53,006 nt of DNA from positions 1-53,006 of the forward strand of contig UEHQ01000039.1 of NCBI GenBank assembly GCA_900489925.1, written 5' to 3'. This stretch comes from Hyphomicrobiales bacterium. GTDB lineage: Bacteria; Pseudomonadota; Alphaproteobacteria; Rhizobiales; Rhizobiaceae. Shown piece by piece: positions 43,535-52,125 of this stretch (position 1 is the first letter of the stretch; each line of letters begins with the position of its first letter). The position numbers and the translations under genes are program-made. The notes beneath the pieces are model-generated. The model did not search any database. It had not been told where the DNA came from and worked only from the letters and a program-made list of their open reading frames with translations.

Positions 43535-44155
43535 TCATCCTTGCTATCGGCGGTAGCTCGCCAACGGCTCCCGGACACGCCCTTTCGCATCCCGATATGC
43601 TCGATTGCTGTCCGTCGCTCGCAAGATACTGCGCCCTTGTCGTGGAGCGTATCGCGGTTACGGGGGACGGCCCGCAAGATTGTGTGGCGGAGCGGGATGC
43701 TTGCGTTGGTGCCGCCTGCCAAGCCTTCGGATCTGAGATGGTGACGGCGGTATTCCACACAACGCGCGCGAACAAACAAGAGGATTGGCACTGTCTCGCG
43801 GGCCTGTACCGCGTTGCGGTTTACCAGCAGGCTCGTTGGCTTGATGCTGCAGTCTCTCTGGAAATTGGCGCCCGAAACGCCCGTCCGTAATTGCCGGGTC
43901 TGACCGGCTGGCTCAACAGGGGTCAAAGCCCGGCGACGCCTTGATCAACTGGCAGGCGTCGAGCGAGGGCAATCTGCCCAAGGGGGAACTGCTGCCGAAA
44001 GCAGTTGCAACCGCCGTGCAGGCTCCGTATCTATCACAACGCGAGCGTGAAAAAATTTAGCTTAAACAAGAGCTTAATAACATCTGCCTTAATGGCCTGA
44101 TAACAGGAAATTGTTACTCTGCTCACTGGAGGGCGATGGAGCCCGTTGCCCAGGC
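43535..44155. other. Stretch without a clear gene; possible gene remnant
   Basis: About 620 bases between two c-di-GMP genes. A plus-strand frame open from about 43880 to the TAG at 44058-44060 reads DRLAQQGSKPGDALINWQAS and then SEGNLPKGELLPKAVATAVQ without a credible start, so it looks like the 3' end of a lost gene. The rest shows no recognised product. Confidence 0.4.
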
Positions 44156-45745
44156 ATGAAGCCCGTCCTGTCCTGTGGAGACGCACTTCCCTTGATCAAG
44201 CATAACCGTGCCCGATTTGAGCTCCTTCTTTGGACCGGGCTTTTCGTTCTCGTTTTTGGGCTGGCGCTGTATTACAACGGTCACGAAGCTCTCGACCATT
44301 TTTTTCAATCTCACGAGCAATATGACCTGGACGAGGTGTTCACGGCGTTCAGCATCGCTGGCGTGCTTGGTCTGGTCTACTCCCTGCTCCGGATCAAGGA
44401 CATGGCGACGGAGATCGAGCGGCGAATTGCGGCGGAGAAGAACGTCGACTGGATTGCCCGCCACGACCCCCTGACCGAACTTCCAAATCGGCGATTGCTT
44501 GACGCAATTTCGGCACGTCCGACGTCTGGTGGCGCGAATACGCGACATACGGTGTTCAGCATCGATCTTGATGGCTTCAAGAAGATCAATGATCTTTTTG
44601 GACATGGCTACGGTGATCAGGCATTGCGAACGGTTGCCGACAGGCTTTCGAACATCTTCCCGGGAGGGGAAGTCTATCGCCTGGGAGGGGACGAATTTGC
44701 CGTTGTAACCAAGAGGCATGGAACTCAGGATCTGGTTGCCGTCGGGCAGCACATCATCGAAAGTATCAGCAAACCCATCGCCACCAACGGGGCGACACTT
44801 GAGATGGGCGCTAGCGTCGGTATCGCGCGTTACCCCGAAGACAGTGACGATTTGAACGCCGTTCTCCAATATGCGGATTGCGCCATGTATGCGGCCAAAA
44901 AAGCGGGTCGGAACAACGCAAGGATCTTTGCTTCGTCAATGCAGCAGGATTTGGTGGCACGCGTAAAAATCGAATCCGCCTTGAAGGATGCGCTCAATGA
45001 TGGACTGATCCGTCCTCACTATCAGCCGCTCGTTGATTTGAACACACAGGAAATCGTGGGTTTCGAGGCACTCGCCAGATGGGAAACGGCAGTCGGCACA
45101 TTTGTTCCTCCCAGCAAATTCATACCGATTGCCGAAGACGCCGGCCTCATCGTCGCAATCACCGATCACCTGTTCAGGACAGCATGTCACGACGCCTTGA
45201 CGTGGCCGTCGAACATCGGACTTTCTTTCAACATTTCGCCTGTGCAACTCAGTGACCGTCTACTCGGCCTCCGTCTCTTGAACATCATGGGGGAGGTCGG
45301 CCTTCCCACCCATCGCGTCGAGCTGGAAGTGACGGAAAGCGCGTTGATACAGGATACAGAAACGGCGCGCGAGGTGCTCGACGGTCTGACAGAGGCGGGG
45401 ATAAGGATCGCCTTGGACGACTTCGGCACGGGATTTTCCAGTCTTTCGCAGTTGTCCAACTATCAGTTCGACAAGATCAAGATCGACAAAAGCTTCGTGG
45501 CGACGTTCGAGACCAGTGAAAAGCAGGAGAAGCTCGTCAAGGCGATCATCTCGCTGGGAACGGGCTTGAGTGTGAAGATCACGGCCGAAGGCATCGAAAA
45601 GCAGACCCAGCTTCAACGTCTCCAGGAACTGGGCTGCGATATTGGTCAGGGATATCTGCTTGGGAGGCCGGTGCCCATCGAACAAGTCCAGGCGGTCATT
45701 CAGCAGTTTCGCGTTCAAAGGTCGGTACTGCAATCGTCTGACTAG
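44156..45745 (+). CDS. Membrane GGDEF-EAL dual-domain c-di-GMP protein
   Basis: This is about 529 residues from ATG 44156 (TTG 44111 is an alternative). Two membrane segments (FELLLWTGLFVLVFGLALYY and AFSIAGVLGLVYSLLRI) precede a GGDEF domain with LTELPNRRLLDAIS, FSIDLDGFKKINDLFGHGYG and YRLGGDEFAVV. The EAL domain has VGFEALARWETAVG, LSFNISPVQLSD, ELEVTESALIQD, ALDDFGTGFSSLSQLSNYQF and ITAEGIEKQTQLQRLQELG. All catalytic residues seem intact in both domains, so it could synthesise and degrade c-di-GMP. The net direction cannot be told. Confidence 0.93.
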   Translation: MKPVLSCGDALPLIKHNRARFELLLWTGLFVLVFGLALYYNGHEALDHFFQSHEQYDLDEVFTAFSIAGVLGLVYSLLRIKDMATEIERRIAAEKNVDWIARHDPLTELPNRRLLDAISARPTSGGANTRHTVFSIDLDGFKKINDLFGHGYGDQALRTVADRLSNIFPGGEVYRLGGDEFAVVTKRHGTQDLVAVGQHIIESISKPIATNGATLEMGASVGIARYPEDSDDLNAVLQYADCAMYAAKKAGRNNARIFASSMQQDLVARVKIESALKDALNDGLIRPHYQPLVDLNTQEIVGFEALARWETAVGTFVPPSKFIPIAEDAGLIVAITDHLFRTACHDALTWPSNIGLSFNISPVQLSDRLLGLRLLNIMGEVGLPTHRVELEVTESALIQDTETAREVLDGLTEAGIRIALDDFGTGFSSLSQLSNYQFDKIKIDKSFVATFETSEKQEKLVKAIISLGTGLSVKITAEGIEKQTQLQRLQELGCDIGQGYLLGRPVPIEQVQAVIQQFRVQRSVLQSSD

Positions 45746-46083
45746 ACGGTCGGATTGATGCGAGATGCGGCGTTTCCACGGCGTACCGTCATTCGCGTCA
45801 TCGCGTTTCGGCTTGTTGTATATCGATGAGCGCTTAAACGGCGGATCAGGAAACTTTGGCTTCAATTTCGTGGTACCTACGCTTGTCGCAGCAAGGGCGC
45901 CCGCAATCTCGCCGAACAAACGGCTGTTCCGCGAGCACCGGCGATGCGGCATGTGACCGCGCGAGGGGCGGTGCCCTGTCCGGAGAACGGCAGTTCAAAC
46001 GAGCGCCGAGTGAATTCTGACGCGGGCAAGACCGTTCTCGCAGGGTGACAACTGCATCAGCTCGGCCATCACGGGGCGAATTT
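45746..46083. other. Stretch without a supported gene
   Basis: Between the GGDEF-EAL gene and the sigma-factor promoter no coding sequence is supported. It probably holds the terminator of the former. Confidence 0.4.
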
Positions 46084-46111
46084 TGATCCGAACCCCGTTG
46101 ACCCACGTATA
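46084..46111 (+). promoter_or_regulatory. RpoE (ECF11-type) promoter in front of rpoE-chrR
   Basis: TGATCC (46084-46089) and CGTATA (46106-46111) are separated by 16 bases. This matches the promoter form recognised by RpoE of the RpoE-ChrR group and the usual autoregulation of that operon. Transcription would start near 46118, before any of the possible sigma start codons. Confidence 0.75.
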
Positions 46112-46208
46112 GGCATTCGACCGAACTCGTAACGAAGTGACCAAGATGTTTGCTGGAGCGGTAAAGGCGCGTCTGCCTCGCATGAGCGTGAGGAAGCGAA
46201 CTAAATCG

Positions 46209-46778
46209 ATGGAAGTCAGTGATCCGACGGAGAGACAGCTTGAACTGAAGGCATTGATGTCAGCTGTGGCGACAGCGAGAGACGTGGTCGCGTTCGAGGC
46301 CTTGTATATGCACTTCTTGCCGCGACTTAGATCGCACATGCGCAAATTGACGAAGAATGTCGTGGCCGCCGACGAGCTCTCGCAGGAAGTGATGCTGTCG
46401 GTCTGGCGCAAGGCGGATCAATTCGACCCACAGAAGGGACAGGTTTCTACCTGGATCTTCACGATCGCCCGCAACTTGTACATCGATTCCCTGCGGCGCC
46501 GGGCCCCTCAGTTCGATGAAAACGATCCCGCGTTCGTTCCTGACGCTGAGCGACCCGCCGACGAACTGATGATCACCGCCGAGAACACTGCTGCACTGAC
46601 GGATGCACTCGGAAAACTGAAGGGAGAGTATCTGGCTGTGCTGCGGATGTCGTATTTTGAGGAGATGCCGCATGCGGCGATCTCCTCGGCATTGGGGATA
46701 CCCTTGGGCACGGTGAAGTCGAGGATACGATTGGCATGCGAGAAGCTGAGATGGGCGCTGCAGGAAACCGGGAAATGA
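46209..46778 (+). CDS. rpoE: ECF sigma factor RpoE (ChrR-controlled group)
   Basis: This is 189 residues from ATG 46209; starts at 46182, 46146 or GTG 46137 in the same frame cannot be excluded. Region 2 has VAFEALYMHFLPRLRSHMRK, DELSQEVMLSVWRKADQFDP and QVSTWIFTIARNLYIDSLRR. Region 4 has LRMSYFEEMPHAAISSALGI and PLGTVKSRIRLACEKLRWAL. This is the ECF11-type sigma that in Rhodobacter and relatives drives the singlet-oxygen response and is held by ChrR. Its stop overlaps the chrR start (ATGA). The promoter upstream indicates autoregulation. Candidate targets in this window are the lipid genes at 17.2-23 kb, though no consensus promoter was found there. Confidence 0.9.
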   Translation: MEVSDPTERQLELKALMSAVATARDVVAFEALYMHFLPRLRSHMRKLTKNVVAADELSQEVMLSVWRKADQFDPQKGQVSTWIFTIARNLYIDSLRRRAPQFDENDPAFVPDAERPADELMITAENTAALTDALGKLKGEYLAVLRMSYFEEMPHAAISSALGIPLGTVKSRIRLACEKLRWALQETGK

Positions 46779-47428
46779 TCCGACATCACATCGAAGACGA
46801 GATGCTGATGCGCTACGCTGCGGGACAGCTCGGTGAAGGATGGAGCATAGGCGTCGCCACCCATCTGGCCTTGTGTCCGTCATGCCGAGAACGTCTTGGT
46901 GTTTTCGAGGCGCTAGGCGGCCATTTTCTCGAGGAAGAGGCTGTTGACGTCGAAGACCTCGACGAGAGCTGGCAACAGATCAAGCGCCGCATAGATGCCG
47001 GCGAGATTGATAACATCGTGCCGCTCCGGCCCAAACCTGCCGACGATCTCTTGCCTGAACCTCTTCGATCCTATGTTGATCGAGCCGGTGGGCTGAACTG
47101 GCGTCGCCTCGGACGTGGCGGTGCCGCGCAGATGATCTTGCGAACGGACGACATGACCACCACGGTGCGATTGCTTAAGATCCCCGCCGGACAGCCCGTT
47201 CCAGAGCACACTCACGCCGGCAATGAGCTGACGCTCGTATTGTCCGGAAGCTTTTCGGACGAGATCTCCACTTTCGGGCGCGGGGATGTGGAGATGGCAG
47301 ACGCTGAGGTGCTGCACACGCCGCGTGCAGAAGAAGATCAGGATTGCATATGCCTGGCTGTGACAGATGCTCCATTGCGGTTCAGCAGCCGCTTCCTGCG
47401 GCTTATTCAGCCGCTGCTTGGCATATGA
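46775..47428 (+). CDS. chrR: ChrR-family zinc-dependent anti-sigma factor
   Basis: This is 217 residues from ATG 46775, overlapping the rpoE stop. The N-terminal anti-sigma domain has His5, His30, Cys34 and Cys37 (RHHIEDEM ... THLALCPSCRERL), the zinc ligands of ChrR shifted by one from the Rhodobacter numbering. The C-terminal cupin domain has EHTHAGNELTLVLSGSF, with the H-x-H and Glu metal ligands, and VLHTPRAEEDQDC. The cupin is needed in ChrR for response to singlet oxygen, which frees RpoE. All key residues are present, so the switch should be functional. Confidence 0.92.
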   Translation: MIRHHIEDEMLMRYAAGQLGEGWSIGVATHLALCPSCRERLGVFEALGGHFLEEEAVDVEDLDESWQQIKRRIDAGEIDNIVPLRPKPADDLLPEPLRSYVDRAGGLNWRRLGRGGAAQMILRTDDMTTTVRLLKIPAGQPVPEHTHAGNELTLVLSGSFSDEISTFGRGDVEMADAEVLHTPRAEEDQDCICLAVTDAPLRFSSRFLRLIQPLLGI

Positions 47429-47694
47429 CGAGCGCCTTCAACACGTCCGTTCCGCGGTTGAGAAACAAAGACGAACGCTCTGATAGGCAAGATCAATTGA
47501 CCGACGAGAACGGGACGTTGCCGACGTTACCAACGCGAATGTGAAACAGCCGAATGGCATCATTCACGTCATCGACAAGGTCCTGACGCCGGAGAACAGA
47601 ACATATCTTAGGACATGGCAACCATGTCCCGACCCGCCTGACGCCGGATTAGCCGTTCGGTCCTTTCGGGCACGAATGCGCGAGGATGCAAGCC
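47429..47694. other. Intergenic region without a supported gene
   Basis: The region lies between convergent chrR and the GntR gene. No coding sequence is supported. It should contain terminators for both. Confidence 0.4.
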
Positions 47695-48384
47695 TCAGGG
47701 ATTGAGCCCGGCACAGCGTGCCGTATTCAGAACGTGAGTTTCCATTTCCTTGCGGGCGCGCTCTGGATCGTTGTCGCGAAGGGCTGAGATGATCCGCCGA
47801 TGCTCCGCGATCGAAGCCTGCATGCGCGCTGGCTCGGTGATTGGGATAGGCTGGCGCTGCGTCTCGGTCAATTGCGCGCGGATTACGTCGTATAGCGCCC
47901 GCATCATCGCATTGCTGCATGCCGACGCGATGATCGCGTGAAACTCGAGGTCCGCTTCGACATTTGCAAGCAGATCCTGTTTTGCCCAGCACTCTTCCAT
48001 CTGTTTCGTAGCCGCCTCCATCGCCTGCAACTGATTGCCGGTCAGGCGGCCGGCTGCCAGGGAGGCGATGCTGCCTTCAAGCATGATGCGTGTCTGGAAG
48101 ACATCAAACACCGAGTAGCTGTTGGAGTAGCGCCAGGGCGCCATATCGTTCCTGGAAGTGCTGGCCCGGTCGGCGACGAATGTCCCGCGTCCGGCTTCCG
48201 TTTTTATCAAACCCAGCGTCTCCAGCGTCAGCAATGCTTCGCGCAGCGAGGCACGACTGATGCCGAGCCTTGTCGAGAATTCGCGCTGCGACGGGATCTT
48301 CTGGCCGGCGGCGAGTTCACCGCTCTGGATCATGTCCTGTATCAGCCGCGCCGCAGATTGCGGCACCAGTGTCCTGTTCAGCAT
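47695..48384 (-). CDS. GntR-family regulator, FadR/FCD subfamily
   Basis: This is a 229-residue protein. The winged helix reads SGELAAGQKIPSQREFSTRL, GISRASLREALLTLETLGLI and EAGRGTFVADR. The C-terminal FCD ligand domain has VFQTRIMLEGSIASLAAGRL, the metal-type residues in ADLEFHAIIASACSNAMM and IAEHRRIISALRDNDPERAR. FCD regulators bind carboxylated metabolites and control catabolic operons. It is divergent from the ABC transporter operon, with a matching operator at 48486-48505, so it probably represses that operon until its substrate or an intermediate is present. Confidence 0.92.
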   Translation of the reverse strand: MLNRTLVPQSAARLIQDMIQSGELAAGQKIPSQREFSTRLGISRASLREALLTLETLGLIKTEAGRGTFVADRASTSRNDMAPWRYSNSYSVFDVFQTRIMLEGSIASLAAGRLTGNQLQAMEAATKQMEECWAKQDLLANVEADLEFHAIIASACSNAMMRALYDVIRAQLTETQRQPIPITEPARMQASIAEHRRIISALRDNDPERARKEMETHVLNTARCAGLNP

Positions 48385-48485
48385 GCTGTCGTCTTTCAGC
48401 GGAATGAGGCCCGCGTTGGCTCGTATCGCATTTTAATCATCAGTCGCTTGCATATTTCAATAGACCGTGCTTGATTTGGCCTGAC

Positions 48486-48505
48486 TGGTCAGACCGGTTA
48501 GACCA
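48486..48505. promoter_or_regulatory. Probable operator of the GntR regulator
   Basis: The palindrome TGGTCAGACCGGTTAGACCA lies between the divergent GntR and substrate-binding protein genes. FadR/FCD regulators commonly bind TGGT-N-ACCA-type sites, and the position 40 bases before the transporter start suits repression. Confidence 0.6.
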
Positions 48506-48544
48506 ATAGCAAAAATGCGCACGACAAAACAAGGGGAACCTACA

Positions 48545-49339
48545 ATGCGTCGTTTTTCGATTTTGAAGACTGTCATGCTCTCGGGCGTTATGGCGCTGGT
48601 GGGAGTGGCCTCCCACGCGGCCGATCTCACCGTTGGCGCCAATATCGGCAATGTCCCATGGGAATTTCAGGACGAAACCGGCAAGACCGTCGGATTCGAA
48701 GTCGACCTCGTCACCGAGATCGCAAACCGCCTCAATAAGTCAGTGGAGTTTGTGAACATCCCGTTCAACGGGCTCTTTTCGGCCGTGCAGTCCGGCCGCA
48801 TCAACATGGCGGTCTCGTCGATCACCATAACGGACAAACGCCTCGAGTCGGTGAGCTTCGCTCAGCCCTACTACGACAGCGACCAGTCGCTCACCGTCAT
48901 GGCGTCCAGTGGCATCAAGGATCTGAAGGGGATGAGCGGCAAGGTCGTGGGCGTCGATACGGGCTCGACCGGTGACATGTGGGCAACCAACAACACTGCC
49001 AAGTACAGTCTCGGTGAGATTCGCCGCTTCGAGGGCCTTCAGCCGGCCATGCTCGATCTCGCTGCAGGTCGTGTCGATGGTTACATCAGCGACATCCCCG
49101 CGCTCCAATTCTACGTCAAGGACAAGCCCGACATCAAGGTCGTTGAACGCATCCCCACTGGTGAGAAATATTCGATCATGTTCAACAAAGGCGACCCTCT
49201 CGCAAAGGAGGTCAACGACGTGATCACCAAGCTGAAGGGTGAAGGCTTTATCGCCAAACTCCACCAGACCTGGTTCGGCGCGAAAGCCGAAGATACGACC
49301 TCCACGGTCAAGGTCGCAGACATGCCTACGGCTAAGTAA
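48545..49339 (+). CDS. Amino-acid-type ABC transporter substrate-binding protein
   Basis: This is a 264-residue periplasmic protein. ATG 48545 follows AAGGGGAACCTACA. The signal peptide is MRRFSILKTVMLSGVMALVG with cleavage after SHA. The mature part is an SBP_bac_3 domain: VPWEFQDETGKTVGFEVDLV, INMAVSSITITDKRLESVSF, AQPYYDSDQSL and GKVVGVDTGSTGDMW. This family binds polar amino acids, opines or related compounds. Genes downstream suggest a cyclic ureide or sulfur-containing substrate, which is inference. First gene of the operon behind the GntR site. Confidence 0.92.
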   Translation: MRRFSILKTVMLSGVMALVGVASHAADLTVGANIGNVPWEFQDETGKTVGFEVDLVTEIANRLNKSVEFVNIPFNGLFSAVQSGRINMAVSSITITDKRLESVSFAQPYYDSDQSLTVMASSGIKDLKGMSGKVVGVDTGSTGDMWATNNTAKYSLGEIRRFEGLQPAMLDLAAGRVDGYISDIPALQFYVKDKPDIKVVERIPTGEKYSIMFNKGDPLAKEVNDVITKLKGEGFIAKLHQTWFGAKAEDTTSTVKVADMPTAK

Positions 49340-49414
49340 GTCGGTTGGTCGAGGTTGCGGATGGCGAGGCCAGGGCGCCTGCCATCCGTCCCGTAACGCC
49401 AGCCTGGTGATTTC

Positions 49415-50089
49415 ATGGACATATTCTCGACTTTCTTCAATCTGGCGGTGCTGGAACGGTCGTTTCCGCTGCTGCTTTCCGGACTCTGGGTGACGCTTGA
49501 GCTGGGCGTCGTCAGCATCGTTGGCGGCCTTGTCGGTGGCCTGGTCCTTGCTTTGCTCCGGTTGTACGGCCCGCTGTGGGCGCAGACCCTGGCGAAGATC
49601 TACATCGACATCTTCCGGTCCATTCCGCTGCTCGTGCTGCTGATCGTCATCTACTACGCACTGCCATTCGTGGGCATCCGCCTTTCGCCATTCGTCTCCG
49701 CGGTGAGCGCCCTCATGATGGTATCGACCGCCTACACCGCGGAGATATTCCGGGCCGGAATCGAGGCCATTCCTCGTGGGCAGTTTGAGGCTTCCGAGGC
49801 GCTTGGTCTGTCCTATCGCCACATGATGGTGGAGATCATTCTGCCCCAGGCGATCAAGATCGTCATACCGCCACTGACCAATAACTGTATCAACGTGATG
49901 AAGGATACGGCGCTCGCATCCGTGGTGGCGATGCCCGATCTCCTGAAGCAGGCAACACAGGCGCAGGCCTTGGCGGCCAACCCGTCGCCGCTGATCGGCG
50001 CTGCGGTCATCTATATCGCGTTCCTGTGGCCGATGGTGACTGTCGTCGCCCATCTCGAAAAACGCTTCAGTGCGGGGAGACGTCGGTGA
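49415..50089 (+). CDS. Amino-acid-type ABC transporter permease
   Basis: This is a 224-residue HisM-type permease with about five membrane segments. It has LLLSGLWVTLELGVVSIVGG, IDIFRSIPLLVLLIVIYYAL and the EAA loop EASEALGLSYRHMMVEIILP. Only one permease gene is present, so it likely forms a homodimer. Its stop overlaps the ATPase GTG start (GTGA). Confidence 0.93.
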   Translation: MDIFSTFFNLAVLERSFPLLLSGLWVTLELGVVSIVGGLVGGLVLALLRLYGPLWAQTLAKIYIDIFRSIPLLVLLIVIYYALPFVGIRLSPFVSAVSALMMVSTAYTAEIFRAGIEAIPRGQFEASEALGLSYRHMMVEIILPQAIKIVIPPLTNNCINVMKDTALASVVAMPDLLKQATQAQALAANPSPLIGAAVIYIAFLWPMVTVVAHLEKRFSAGRRR

Positions 50090-50823
50090 AAACCATTGTA
50101 AACATTGAGAACCTGGACAAGTTCTATGGTGATTTCCAGGTGCTTCACGGCATCGATCTGGCGATTGCCGAAGGTGAGGTGGTCTGTGTAATCGGCCCGT
50201 CTGGCTCGGGCAAGTCGACCCTGATCCGTTGCATCAACCACCTCGAAAGCTTCTCGAACCAAAGCCGGATCGAGGTTGATGGCATCAAGGTCGAACGGGG
50301 TAGGAACCTCGCCCAGGTTCGCGCCGAGGTCGGCATGGTGTTCCAGTCGTTCAATCTGTTCCCGCATCTGAGCGTCTTGAGAAACATCATGATCGCACCG
50401 ATGCGCGTGCGCGGCACGCCGCCTGAGGAAGCGGCCCGAAAGGCAAGGGAGCTGCTTGCCCGTGTTGGCATCACCGCGCAGGCCGACAAATATCCCGAGC
50501 AACTGTCGGGCGGCCAGCAGCAGCGTGTAGCGATTGCTCGCGCACTCGCCATGGAACCTCGCGTTCTTTTGTTCGACGAGCCGACATCCGCGCTTGATCC
50601 CGAAATGGTGGGGGAAGTCCTTGACGTCATGCGCAAGCTTGCCGGCACCGGCGTGACGATGATCGTCGTGACCCATGAAATGGGTTTCGCTCGTCAGGTC
50701 GCGGACCGGGTGATTTTCATGGACAGCGGCCGAATTGTCGAGGTCGGCACGCCAACCGAGATTTTCGACAATCCGCGCGAGGAACGCACGAAGAGCTTCC
50801 TGCGCGCCGTTCTCAATCATTGA
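50086..50823 (+). CDS. Amino-acid-type ABC transporter ATP-binding protein
   Basis: This is a 245-residue ATPase from GTG 50086, overlapping the permease stop. Walker A is IGPSGSGKSTLIRCINHLE, the Q-loop is GMVFQSFNLFPHLSV, the signature is LSGGQQQRVAIARALAMEP, Walker B is VLLFDEPTSALDP and the switch His is in VVTHEMGFARQVAD. It powers uptake by the preceding permease and binding protein. Confidence 0.95.
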   Translation: MKTIVNIENLDKFYGDFQVLHGIDLAIAEGEVVCVIGPSGSGKSTLIRCINHLESFSNQSRIEVDGIKVERGRNLAQVRAEVGMVFQSFNLFPHLSVLRNIMIAPMRVRGTPPEEAARKARELLARVGITAQADKYPEQLSGGQQQRVAIARALAMEPRVLLFDEPTSALDPEMVGEVLDVMRKLAGTGVTMIVVTHEMGFARQVADRVIFMDSGRIVEVGTPTEIFDNPREERTKSFLRAVLNH

Positions 50824-50853
50824 CAAGAAAAGACAAAGTTTTTCGGAGGATCC

Positions 50854-52125
50854 ATGGAAACGCAACGCCAACTCGACATCGATTTCGTACGGAACCAGTT
50901 CCCTGGGCTTGAGCACGGCTGGGTGTTTTTCGACAACGCCGGCGGCTCGCAGATTCTCAAGCGTGCCGTCGAGCGGATAAACACATTTCTCTACGACAAG
51001 AACGTCCAGATCGGGGGAAGTTACGACGTCTCGCAGCAGGCTGCCAGGGCGTTGATGGAAAGCCGGATTGCAGCGATGCACCTTGTCAACGCCTCCCGGC
51101 CGGAGGAGATCGTCTTCGGCAGCTCCACGACGGTGCTGCTTCAAAACCTCGCCCGTTCCATGCGCAGCCAACTCTCAGCAGGGGACGAGATCATCGTGAC
51201 GATCTCGGACCACGAGTCCAACATCGGGCCCTGGGACGGCCTGCGCGACATGGGCGTGGTCATCAAGTTCTGGCCGCTTGACACCACGACCTACCAGCTC
51301 GACCTCGCCGATCTCAAGCCACTTCTGACGGCGAGAACCAAACTTGTCTGCGTCACGCACGTGTCCAATATCCTTGGAGCGATCAACCCGATTGCCGAGA
51401 TCGCCGCTGTCGCCCACGCTCATGGCGCTCGCATCTGCGTCGACGCCGTGGCCTACGCACCGCACCGCGCGGTCGATGTCCAAGCCATGGGCGTCGACTA
51501 CTACGTCTTCAGCTTCTACAAGACCTACGGTCCCCACTACGCGATGATGTATGGGAAGTACGATTGCCTTCTGGAGCTCGATCCGCTTTATCATTTCTTC
51601 TACGGACGCGATAAGGTGCCCGGCAAGCTTGAGCCGGGCAATCCGAACTACGAATTGGCCTACGCCGTGACGGGGATCGTCGACTACGTGTGCGAGCTAG
51701 GCAAGAAATCGGGTGGAACTGGTTCGCAACGCCAGTTGATCCTTGCTGCCTTTGAGGCGATCACCGTGCAGGAGAATGCCCTGACCGATCGCCTGCTTTC
51801 CTACCTGCGCAGCCGCAACGACTGCCGGATCATCGGGGAGACGGCGAACAGGGATGGAAGGCGCATACCGACAATCAGCTTTGTTATCGAAGGCCGCAAT
51901 TCGGAAGATATCTGCAAGGCGATGGACGCCTACAAGATCGCGATCCGGTTCGGTGACTTTCATGCGCGGCGCCTCGGTGATCATGTCGGTCTGCCGCAAT
52001 ATAACGGCGCCGTGCGCGTCTCCATGGTTCACTATAACACCATTGGCGAGGTCGACCGTCTGATCGCCGCGCTTGACGAAATACTCGGCAGCAATGATGC
52101 CGACCAGAAACGGGGCGCTGCCTGA
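50854..52125 (+). CDS. Class V aminotransferase (cysteine-desulfurase-like)
   Basis: This is a 423-residue PLP enzyme. ATG 50854 follows GGAGGATCC. It has LEHGWVFFDNAGGSQILKRA, EEIVFGSSTTVLLQNLARSM, VTISDHESNIGPWDGLRDMG (the His stacking on PLP), ARICVDAVAYAPHRAVDVQA (the Asp binding the pyridine nitrogen) and YYVFSFYKTYGPHYAMMYGK, where the Lys in FYKTYG is the expected PLP lysine (SFHK in most relatives). The C-terminal part has IRFGDFHARRLGDHVGLPQY. It resembles CsdA/SufS-like lyases of catabolic type rather than the housekeeping NifS. Substrate unknown. It is 30 bases behind the ABC genes, in the same operon. Confidence 0.85.
   Translation: METQRQLDIDFVRNQFPGLEHGWVFFDNAGGSQILKRAVERINTFLYDKNVQIGGSYDVSQQAARALMESRIAAMHLVNASRPEEIVFGSSTTVLLQNLARSMRSQLSAGDEIIVTISDHESNIGPWDGLRDMGVVIKFWPLDTTTYQLDLADLKPLLTARTKLVCVTHVSNILGAINPIAEIAAVAHAHGARICVDAVAYAPHRAVDVQAMGVDYYVFSFYKTYGPHYAMMYGKYDCLLELDPLYHFFYGRDKVPGKLEPGNPNYELAYAVTGIVDYVCELGKKSGGTGSQRQLILAAFEAITVQENALTDRLLSYLRSRNDCRIIGETANRDGRRIPTISFVIEGRNSEDICKAMDAYKIAIRFGDFHARRLGDHVGLPQYNGAVRVSMVHYNTIGEVDRLIAALDEILGSNDADQKRGAA

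Noticed and set aside
48740..51171. Long minus-strand frames (437 and 386 codons) opposite the ABC transporter genes
   Set aside because: They lie antisense to clear transporter genes, are rich in His/Arg/Asp as expected for shadow frames in GC-rich DNA, and resemble no family.
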